43,122 nucleotides of DNA, taken from Terriglobia bacterium (GTDB taxonomy: Bacteria; Acidobacteriota; Terriglobia; Bryobacterales; Bryobacteraceae). The translations under genes were made by a program, and so were the position numbers. Positions 36,292-43,122 of the stretch are shown here, piece by piece. Under the pieces are notes generated by a model. It saw nothing but the letters and a program-made list of their open reading frames with translations, had not been told where the DNA came from and did no database searches. Within the stretch, counting starts at the first letter, position 1. Every line of letters begins with the position of its first letter. The stretch covers positions 1-43,122 of the forward strand of contig JAENWC010000197.1 in assembly GCA_016650235.1 (NCBI GenBank). The letters are read 5' to 3'.

Positions 36292-39105
36292 TCAGTAAAC
36301 CTGTGGTTTGACGGAGACCGGATCAACCCGGCCGGACTTGATGTCGTAGAGCCGGCGGTGAGTTTGGCGCGCAGCCTCCACCAGTTCGACATAGGGCAAG
36401 TCGAGCACGTTGAGGAAGCCGTAGTTGAGACGCTCCTGGTCAGAAGGGCGGCCGGTGGGAAGATTGTCGACGAGTTGGAACCAGTGGGTACCGATCATCG
36501 CCGGGTGAGAGGCGGCCGTCTCGACATAGTAGCGATACGCTTTGCCGCGCTCAGGCTGATCTTTCACCTTGTGGACCCAATAGAACAGACCTTGCAGCCC
36601 GCGTCCGGGAGCACAAGCGGTGAATTCACCGATCAGAATGGGCCGCCCGGAAAGGCGCGCGAAGCGATCCAGTTTCGCATGATCGGGGGCGAACTGTTCG
36701 GCGTAGATGTTGATGCTGAAGACGTCGAAGAGGGAACTCAGACGAACCCACTCGTCGTCGGGCGAGCCTGCGAAGCGAATTCCGAGGACGAGATGATTGG
36801 GATCGTGACGCCGGACGGCGCGGGTGATGACTTCGAGGTAGCGGCGTCCGCAGGTGAAGACAAAGTCGCGTTTGATTTGATCCGCCTGGGCGGGATTGGC
36901 GGCGAGCAGTTGCTGGAGCGCCTGCTTCGTAGCTGAGTCGTCTGGGTCTTCGAGCAGCATAACCGCCCACGGCTTGAGCGAGCCGAACTCGCGAGCCCAG
37001 TGTGGCTCGTTGCCGAGGAACCAACCGATCAGGTTGGGATCGTCCTTGAGAGGCGCGCACTGCTTCCGCGCGGCCTCGTCGACATTTCGTTCGAACTCAG
37101 CGGAGAAAACGTCCGGGAAATCCCAAGGGAAGGGAAACGTCTTTTTCGTCGTCCATCCGGAGAGGGGCAGCACGTAGGGCATGCCACTGGAGGTGGCAAG
37201 GTCGGTGTCCGCCCAGTTGGCGATGGTGTTGAATCCCCAGTTCTTAAGGCGCTTCACGATGTCTTCGGGCCAGCGGCGCAGCCAGTCGTCGCCGTAGCGC
37301 ATCATGACATTCTCCAGGTGGAACGAGACGTCTTTCCCCGGGCTAAGCCATGCCGCGCCCGGTGGTGGAAGTTGCTCATACAGAAATTCGCGGCCCGTGA
37401 CCCGTGTGGCAAAGCTGCCCTGCGTCAGATTCACCAGGTCCATGCCGGCGGAGTAGAAAGGGTGGCCGTGCGGATCGACGAAATACCAGCGACCGTCGAT
37501 ACGATCGGTGCGGAAAAAGCCCGTTGCGTTGCGCGTGAGCTTCGAGTCGCCGCCAAGAGGGCAGAACGGAAAAGAGACCGGTTGCAGCCGGTCGCCGTCC
37601 CAGAGTGTCCGAAGCTCCTCGGCCGAATGCGCTTTGCCGGGCCAATCCTCGGCCATCCATTGTCCGAAGCGATCGATGACTGGCTTGCGGTCGAGAATGC
37701 CGTCGTTCTCCACGGCGGAAACCAAGGCTAGATTGGTGATGGCGAGCTTCGCATCGACAGCCGGCTGCTTCATGCGAAAGACCAATTCCTCCACCTTTTC
37801 AAACGTGAAGAGGCGCTGCGGCCAAGCCTTGTAGCCGAGCGGGTTTTGGGGCACCATCTGCCGGGTCTGATAAAACGCGTCGAAAGGAATGACGGCGCGA
37901 ATGCGCAACCCTGGAAGCGGCTCCACGATCATGCTCTTCACCCGCGAGCCGTCGGAGAAACCAACCGAGAAGGCTTCGAGCGATGAGGCGTCGAATTCGA
38001 AGCGGATGGCCTTCCAGGCTCGCCAGTCGCGTGGCCAGGAGAGTTGGGTAACCGGGATGCGGAACTCAGGCGCTGCCTCGCCGCGTCGAAAAGTGAAGTT
38101 GAGTGGGGCCGGCGCCGGCAGAATGGCCGGGGCGCGGTAGCTCCACAGAAGTTCGACGTCGATGCCACCGATCGTGTGGGTGTCATGGTAAGCAAAGCGG
38201 CCCGACCCCGGAGTGTTGGTCTCGCCCCAGCCACCGGACATGCTAACCGGAAAGCCAAAGGCGTTCCACCGAGCGACGGCCTGGTCCATGTCGGGGACAT
38301 TGAAGGCGATGTGGTGGAAGCCCTCGCCGTGCTTGGCGATGTGGTCTTCGTAAACGTTTGGCCCCTGAAGGGGCTGGATCCATTCGAACGGGACCTTCAG
38401 ATGACGCTGCCAGCCCAGACGCATGTCGAAGATCCCGGGCGCTCCCCGGTAGACCTTGCCGGTAATTTCGGGGTGAGTAAACGAAAACGGTGGAAAGCCG
38501 AGTTTCTGCCAGAACGCGGAGACGGTGTCCAGGTCGCGCGCCGTGAGGGCGAACTGGGTGACAGGAGGACCGGTCTGCGCGGGAGCCTGTTCCGGCTCGG
38601 GATCGTAGAGGAGACCAAGGCAGATCTTGCCCTGGGCCTCGGTGTCGAAAAAGACGTAGGGAACTTTCCGGTTGTCGTCCAACTCGAAGATGCCCTCTTC
38701 CATAATGGATACCCCGAGGGACCGCAGGCGGCCGGTCTCGGTCTCCAGGGCTTCCTTCGAAGGTGCTCGGTACACGAGGGCAAAAATGCCCGGACCGCGT
38801 CGTTTGAGGAACTCAGCCCAGGCTGAGTCGCCGGAAACAGGCTGAATCCAATCGGCGCGGACGTTGGCAAATCTGCCAGTCTGGGTACGGAAACTGTGGT
38901 TGCTTTGGCGGCCGCGGAACTGAACGCCCGTGGCGCTGAGCGGTGCGGTGTCGCCCTCGTGGGGGATGCCGGCGTTCTTCCAGGCAGCGGCGACGCGTTC
39001 TACATCGTCAACCACCCAGAAGAGGTGAGGAAGGCTCTGATAGAAATCGGGGAGCTGAGCGGAGAGAGTTGCACAGAAAATGACGGTCAGGATGAGGACT
39101 CGCAT
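36292..39105 (-). CDS. Secreted fusion of two VOC (glyoxalase-like) domains with an agarase-like glycoside hydrolase
   Basis: The 937-residue protein starts with a signal peptide (1-17). Residues about 22-168 and 182-325 are two VOC-like modules. The second has the clearest family features: GFHHIAFNVPDMDQAV with His265 and the last-strand Glu318 in VELLW, while the usual first histidine is missing. Residues about 335-465 are a beta-rich carbohydrate-binding-like module. Residues about 475-937 are a TIM-barrel glycosidase of the beta-agarase-like type (GFFRTDRIDGRWYFVDPHGHPF). It has the acid/base N699-E700 in FLGNEPHW and a nucleophile candidate Glu827 in ILIGEFT. No conserved catalytic residue is lost in the barrel. 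It is divergent from the TonB receptor, so it may share its control and act on the same glycan. The exact GH family and the role of the VOC part are unknown. Confidence 0.8.
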   Translation of the reverse strand: MRVLILTVIFCATLSAQLPDFYQSLPHLFWVVDDVERVAAAWKNAGIPHEGDTAPLSATGVQFRGRQSNHSFRTQTGRFANVRADWIQPVSGDSAWAEFLKRRGPGIFALVYRAPSKEALETETGRLRSLGVSIMEEGIFELDDNRKVPYVFFDTEAQGKICLGLLYDPEPEQAPAQTGPPVTQFALTARDLDTVSAFWQKLGFPPFSFTHPEITGKVYRGAPGIFDMRLGWQRHLKVPFEWIQPLQGPNVYEDHIAKHGEGFHHIAFNVPDMDQAVARWNAFGFPVSMSGGWGETNTPGSGRFAYHDTHTIGGIDVELLWSYRAPAILPAPAPLNFTFRRGEAAPEFRIPVTQLSWPRDWRAWKAIRFEFDASSLEAFSVGFSDGSRVKSMIVEPLPGLRIRAVIPFDAFYQTRQMVPQNPLGYKAWPQRLFTFEKVEELVFRMKQPAVDAKLAITNLALVSAVENDGILDRKPVIDRFGQWMAEDWPGKAHSAEELRTLWDGDRLQPVSFPFCPLGGDSKLTRNATGFFRTDRIDGRWYFVDPHGHPFYSAGMDLVNLTQGSFATRVTGREFLYEQLPPPGAAWLSPGKDVSFHLENVMMRYGDDWLRRWPEDIVKRLKNWGFNTIANWADTDLATSSGMPYVLPLSGWTTKKTFPFPWDFPDVFSAEFERNVDEAARKQCAPLKDDPNLIGWFLGNEPHWAREFGSLKPWAVMLLEDPDDSATKQALQQLLAANPAQADQIKRDFVFTCGRRYLEVITRAVRRHDPNHLVLGIRFAGSPDDEWVRLSSLFDVFSINIYAEQFAPDHAKLDRFARLSGRPILIGEFTACAPGRGLQGLFYWVHKVKDQPERGKAYRYYVETAASHPAMIGTHWFQLVDNLPTGRPSDQERLNYGFLNVLDLPYVELVEAARQTHRRLYDIKSGRVDPVSVKPQVY

Positions 39106-39166
39106 CGGAACCTCGCAATACTACAGCCGCCTAAACTATAGCAGACACTTTCTGCAAGCGGGGCAA

Positions 39167-39209
39167 CCAGATTTCCCACAACCGGATTTCCCACAACCGG
39201 ATTTCCCCA
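39167..39209 (+). repeat. Three tandem copies of a 15-base repeat upstream of the TonB-receptor promoter
   Basis: CCAGATTTCCCACAA, CCGGATTTCCCACAA and CCGGATTTCCCCA follow each other head to tail and end directly at the -35 box of the receptor promoter. The position suggests an operator array for an activator or repressor, but no regulator is known. A slippage-made repeat without function is the alternative. Confidence 0.6.
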
Positions 39210-39238
39210 TTGACAACGGCGCCGGGTGGCAGTATATT
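39210..39238 (+). promoter_or_regulatory. Near-consensus sigma-70-type promoter of the TonB-dependent receptor gene
   Basis: TTGACA (39210-39215), a perfect -35 box, is followed after exactly 17 bases by TATATT (39233-39238, 5 of 6). Transcription would begin near 39245, leaving a leader of about 130 bases before the ATG at 39378. Confidence 0.7.
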
Positions 39239-39377
39239 CGCGTCAGAGGTCGTAAACTCTTAATATAAGAGCGTGGACGCCCAGGGTCTCGCTCCCAATG
39301 GCGCCAGAGCTTTGGCGCTCCGGCGCAACTTCAAGTCCAGTTCTTCAGTGGCCAGTCGCCATGAAAGGGGTCTTCTA

Positions 39378-42300
39378 ATGGGACTACTATCAAACTCCAT
39401 TGCTACCGGCAATTTCAATCAACGGTGTGTGCTGTTCACCGTCGCACTGCTCATCTGCACGGCGCCCTTGGCCGCGCAATTCGACCGCGGCACTGTCGCC
39501 GGCAGCATCACCGACCCGTCCGGAGCAATTGTTCCGAACGCCGAAGTCATCATGAGGAACTTGGATACCGGTGTTCTCTCGCGCACCGTGACCAACGAAA
39601 TCGGCCTCTTCACGCTGTCGAATATCCCAATCGGCCGGTATGAAATCCGCATCACCGCGCCGGGGTTCAAGGTCCACACCAGATCCGCCATCACCTTGAC
39701 GGTTGCGCAGACGCTCCGCATGGACGTCGCGCTGGAAACAGGTACTGTGCAGGAAAGCGTCACAGTCAGCGCTGATGCGTCGCTGCTGCAAGTGGATAAC
39801 GCCCAGGTGACGACAACCATTCAAAGCAAGGTGATTACGGACCTGCCTCTGTCCTTCGCCGGCGGGCGCGCCATCGAGAACTTCGCCTATGCGCTGACTC
39901 CGGCAGTAGAGGGCAACAACTGGACCTCGTACATCGCAGGTTCTCCGGCGTTCAGCAAGGAGGTGCTGATCGACGGCATGTCGGCGACAGCCCAGATCCA
40001 GGGTCACGTCGGCGAGTCCAGCCCGACCATGGAAGCGGTGCAGGAATTCACCGTGCAGACCAGCGGTATGTCGGCTGAATATGGCCGCACATCGGGCGCG
40101 GTGTTCAACTTTGCGCTGAAGTCGGGCACCAATAATTTCCACGGTTCCGCGTTCTACTACCTGCGCAATGAAGCGTTGAACGCGAACACGTGGATGAACA
40201 ACTGGCGGCTCAGCCAGTCGCCCAACGACTCCCGCTACATCCGCGCGCGCGACCGCCAGTTTCTCGGCGGGTTCAGCGCAGGCGGACCCGTGCTCATCCC
40301 GAAAATCTACAATGGCCGGAACAAAACATTCATCTTCGGGGCATTCGAGCACTATACGCAGGAGCGATACCAGTTGAACCAGGAGTACACCTCCACCGTT
40401 CCCATTCCGGACTTTCTATCGGGCAATTTCAGCCAGCTCCTGACGAATGAACTGCTCGGCAAAGACGCCATGGGAAGGGACGTGTATGCCGGACAGATTT
40501 TCGACGCCAAGACCTTGCGCCGCGAAGGCACCCGCTGGGTGGCCGATGCGTTCCCCGGCAACATCATGCCCGCCAGCAGAATCAGTGCGATGTCGGCCAA
40601 GATCGTCGATATCTATCGCAAGAGCTATTCGCCGTTGATTGCCGGCCGCCTTGCCAACAATTCCACTCGGACCTTGTACAACACCCCCTGGTTCCATCAG
40701 ACACAGATGACGTACAAGGGCGACCACGCGATCTCGCAGAACAACAAACTGAGCGGCTCGATCATCTGGACGCAGCGGCCGCGCATACTGGCCGATGCCG
40801 GAGGCGTTTGGGATCCGGCGGACCGCAATGGCGGAGCCTTCGCGAAATCCCGCAAGCAGGAGGTCACCAGCAGGGCAGCGAGGTTGAGCAACAACTGGAT
40901 GATCACTCCGACGCTGATCAACACGGCCTCCTTTGCCTTCAACCGGTACAGGAACCCCAGCATCTCCACGCAGGCTGGGGGAGATTGGAACAAGTATCTC
41001 GGCATCGATGGGGTTACGGATGCTCCGCTATTCCCGGAAATCAACTTTGGCAGCGCCGTCAATGGAATCGGTATTACCAACATCGGCTATAACTCCAGCG
41101 GCTACTATGTCGGCAACACCTACATCATGGGCGACTCGATGACTTGGGTCCGTGGACGTCACACCATGAAGTTCGGCGGACAGTTCTGGAAACAACAGAT
41201 CAACAGTCACAGCGGCTACAACGCTCTGCAATATACCTTCGCGAATACGACAACGGGTATCCCTGGCGAGACCTGGAGCAACCGCGTTGGCTTCGGCTTC
41301 GCCAGTTTCCTGCTCGGCGATGTGGCCAGCTCCACCAAGGGTGTTCCGTTTGATCTGTACGGCCGGCGAGACTACGTCGAAACGTATTTCCAAGACGATA
41401 TTCGTGTAAATCGCCGGTTGACGCTCAATCTCGGATTACGCTGGGAGCAGGCGCAACCGCTCAAAGAAAAATACGGGCGATGGGCCAACTTCAGTCCCAA
41501 CGTGACGAATACCCAATATAACGTGAAGGGCGCTCTCGAGTTCTTGAAGAGCCCCGGCGACTCCTTCGAGCGCAACAAGGACTGGAAGGAGTTCTCGCCG
41601 CGCATCGGGGTGGCTTACCGCATCGGCGAGAAGCACGTGGTCCGCGGAGGCTACGGCATTTTCTTCAGCCCGCTCGGGATCAATTACTGGAGCGGAGTCC
41701 CATACGGATTCGCGCCCGGATATCGAGGTACGAACACTGTCAATGCAACGGGCAACCTTGCCAGATTCAATTGGGATGCAACCAAGTATCCTGACAACTA
41801 CGTGGCCCCAAAGCTGGATCCGAATACGCTGATCTGGGGCATGGTCGCCATAGAGCCGGACAGCCTCTACCAGGCCTACAACCACCAGTACAACGTCAGC
41901 TATCAGTTCGAGGTTCGCCAGGACTTCGTGATGGAGTTTACCTATATGGGAAACCAGGGGCGTCGCATCCACAGCGGTGCGTTGAATCGCAACCAGCCGG
42001 TGCGCGAGGCCTACGAAGATCCGAAAGTAAACCCCACCGCATGGGTTTCCAGCCCGGCCGAGGCCGCCGCGGCCGGCGTGCCCTACCCCTACGCGGGCTT
42101 CGCGGGCAACGCCGGTTTTGCGCTGATGCCATATCCGCACGTCATGGCCGTGACGTATGGGCCGACCTATTTCGTCGGCACCAACCGCGGCTCTTCCCGC
42201 TACGACTCGTTTCAGATCCAGGCTACTAAGCGAATGTCGCATGGCATCGCCGCGCAAGCTTCGTACAACTTGTCGAAAGCGGTGGGCAACGTCGAAACCG

Positions 42301-42968
42301 CCTTTGATGAGACCTGGGACGCCAACGCAGGCATTCAGGACATCCGGAATCTCGCGGCGGATGCCGGCACAGTGCTGCCCTACGACCAGCGTCACATTTT
42401 GAAAGGCTACGTGCAGTATCAACTGCCGTTCGGCAATGGGCGCAGGTTCGCCAGTCCCGCGCGCGGATGGGTTAACGCCATTATCGGCGGCTGGGACATG
42501 ACCTGGATCTTCAAGTACAACACGGGCATCCCGCTCGCCATCTCGCCGAACGTCAACTTCCCTGGTTGGGAAGGCGCTGTGTACGCCGATTGGAACCGCA
42601 GCACGAGCCTCGACGGGACGTTCGATCCGATTGGATTCAATCCTGGCGTGCAGAACTCGCCGGCGAATCTGTATTTCAACCGTGCCGCGTTCTCCAACCC
42701 CCAGAACCACAAACTGGGCACCGGCATGCGACGGTATGACGAATTGCGCGGCTTCGGGTGGTCGAACGAGGACATCGGGCTGCTCAAGTACTGGCGCCCG
42801 TCCGAGCGATTCAGCGTGCAATTCCGCGCTGAACTGCTCAACGTCTTCAACCGCCATCATTTCGCGAATCCGAACACCGGTCTGGGCAACCTGACCAATT
42901 TCGGTTACGTGACGGGCATGACCGGCGAACCTCGTAGCGTCCAGGTCGGGCTGCGGCTCGGCTGGTAG
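39378..42968 (+). CDS. Oar-type TonB-dependent outer-membrane receptor with N-terminal carboxypeptidase-like domain
   Basis: Outer-membrane beta-barrel of 1196 residues. I start at the ATG at 39378 (AAAGGGG ten bases before), which gives a signal peptide ending at APLAAQ; the frame is open upstream to a GTG at 39273, but those residues are not signal-like. Residues about 37-120 form the carboxypeptidase-like regulatory fold (GSITDPSGAIVPNAEV, SNIPIGRYEIRITAPGF). The plug is about 140-275 (DGMSATAQI, EYGRTSGAVFN), then the barrel runs to the terminal aromatic in QVGLRLGW. Such receptors are expanded in acidobacteria and are thought to take up large glycans or other substrates; the ligand is unknown. 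It is divergent from the VOC-glycosidase gene. Confidence 0.9.
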   Translation: MGLLSNSIATGNFNQRCVLFTVALLICTAPLAAQFDRGTVAGSITDPSGAIVPNAEVIMRNLDTGVLSRTVTNEIGLFTLSNIPIGRYEIRITAPGFKVHTRSAITLTVAQTLRMDVALETGTVQESVTVSADASLLQVDNAQVTTTIQSKVITDLPLSFAGGRAIENFAYALTPAVEGNNWTSYIAGSPAFSKEVLIDGMSATAQIQGHVGESSPTMEAVQEFTVQTSGMSAEYGRTSGAVFNFALKSGTNNFHGSAFYYLRNEALNANTWMNNWRLSQSPNDSRYIRARDRQFLGGFSAGGPVLIPKIYNGRNKTFIFGAFEHYTQERYQLNQEYTSTVPIPDFLSGNFSQLLTNELLGKDAMGRDVYAGQIFDAKTLRREGTRWVADAFPGNIMPASRISAMSAKIVDIYRKSYSPLIAGRLANNSTRTLYNTPWFHQTQMTYKGDHAISQNNKLSGSIIWTQRPRILADAGGVWDPADRNGGAFAKSRKQEVTSRAARLSNNWMITPTLINTASFAFNRYRNPSISTQAGGDWNKYLGIDGVTDAPLFPEINFGSAVNGIGITNIGYNSSGYYVGNTYIMGDSMTWVRGRHTMKFGGQFWKQQINSHSGYNALQYTFANTTTGIPGETWSNRVGFGFASFLLGDVASSTKGVPFDLYGRRDYVETYFQDDIRVNRRLTLNLGLRWEQAQPLKEKYGRWANFSPNVTNTQYNVKGALEFLKSPGDSFERNKDWKEFSPRIGVAYRIGEKHVVRGGYGIFFSPLGINYWSGVPYGFAPGYRGTNTVNATGNLARFNWDATKYPDNYVAPKLDPNTLIWGMVAIEPDSLYQAYNHQYNVSYQFEVRQDFVMEFTYMGNQGRRIHSGALNRNQPVREAYEDPKVNPTAWVSSPAEAAAAGVPYPYAGFAGNAGFALMPYPHVMAVTYGPTYFVGTNRGSSRYDSFQIQATKRMSHGIAAQASYNLSKAVGNVETAFDETWDANAGIQDIRNLAADAGTVLPYDQRHILKGYVQYQLPFGNGRRFASPARGWVNAIIGGWDMTWIFKYNTGIPLAISPNVNFPGWEGAVYADWNRSTSLDGTFDPIGFNPGVQNSPANLYFNRAAFSNPQNHKLGTGMRRYDELRGFGWSNEDIGLLKYWRPSERFSVQFRAELLNVFNRHHFANPNTGLGNLTNFGYVTGMTGEPRSVQVGLRLGW

Positions 42969-42990
42969 GCCGGGATGGTGACCACACCTG

Positions 42991-43122
42991 TGCGCCCGGC
43001 AGATTGAGGGACTTTCGGAAACCTCGCCGCTCGACGCTCGACGTCGTGATTGTGGACGACGTTTGCACAACAGGCGATTCCACCGTCAAGGCCCTACACG
43101 CTCGCACGAGGCCGGCCTAAAC
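42991..43122 (+). pseudogene. Partial, decayed direct copy of pyrE (continues past the window)
   Basis: These 132 bases align with pyrE 35617-35741 in the same orientation. The copy has an extra C near its start, a 7-base tandem duplication (GCTCGAC twice at 43029-43042), about five substitutions and one lost base. Outside the indels the identity is about 95 percent. The indels break the frame, so the segment for VVIVDDVCTTGDS is no longer in phase with the preceding RQIEGLSE. It begins 22 bases after the receptor stop. The right end is cut by the window. Confidence 0.85.

Noticed and set aside
41436-43070. Minus-strand open frame of 544 codons
   Set aside because: Antisense to the TonB receptor and runs into the pyrE relic; no motifs.

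Overview
The window looks like chromosomal DNA of a GC-rich, Gram-negative soil bacterium, most likely an acidobacterium of the Solibacter/Bryobacter type. This is an inference from content: a very large Oar-type TonB-dependent receptor with an N-terminal carboxypeptidase-like domain, a TolB-like PD40 propeller protein paired with a di-haem peroxidase, a stand-alone cysteine-type formate dehydrogenase, and many GTG/TTG starts. No rRNA, tRNA or CRISPR array was seen.

Layout. (1) 1-153 is the basic tail of an unknown gene. (2) 157-2484 is a cbiM-cbiQ-cbiO nickel/cobalt ECF transporter operon (minus). (3) 3020-6295 is a 1091-residue GMC/cholesterol-oxidase-like flavoprotein with a four-cysteine insert and a large unassigned C-terminal half (plus). 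(4) 6425-13990 is a Pil-Chp-like chemosensory operon (minus). In order of transcription it holds TPR/zinc-ribbon/receiver, receiver, CheW, PilJ-like receptor and CheA-receiver hybrid. (5) 14189-14907 is a decayed GH5 cellulase. (6) 14937-20468 is an operon of histidine kinase, OmpR regulator, PD40 propeller and MauG/CcpA-like peroxidase. (7) 20679-23342 is formate dehydrogenase. It is followed by a broken helix-hairpin-helix gene (23634-24429) and speA (24550-26481). (8) 26916-30156 is gmd-fcl-glycosyltransferase, for GDP-fucose and surface polysaccharide. (9) 30178-30572 is a MATE transporter remnant next to the 3' end of a group II intron. (10) 30685-35849 holds housekeeping genes: bacterioferritin, rsmI, the tightly overlapping set phosphoesterase-prfB-tsaC, and divergent pyrE. 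prfB carries a programmed +1 frameshift. (11) 36292-42968 holds a secreted double-VOC/glycoside-hydrolase fusion divergent from the TonB receptor, with a near-consensus promoter between them. (12) The last 132 bases are a decayed direct copy of part of pyrE.

The genes suggest an aerobic or microaerobic polysaccharide user that imports nickel or cobalt, makes a fucose-containing surface glycan, oxidises formate, and probably moves or senses surfaces through type IV pili. Four separate decayed genes plus a gene-fragment duplication show that this stretch has been rearranged recently. The most unusual intact item is the secreted VOC-VOC-glycosidase fusion beside the Oar-type receptor.
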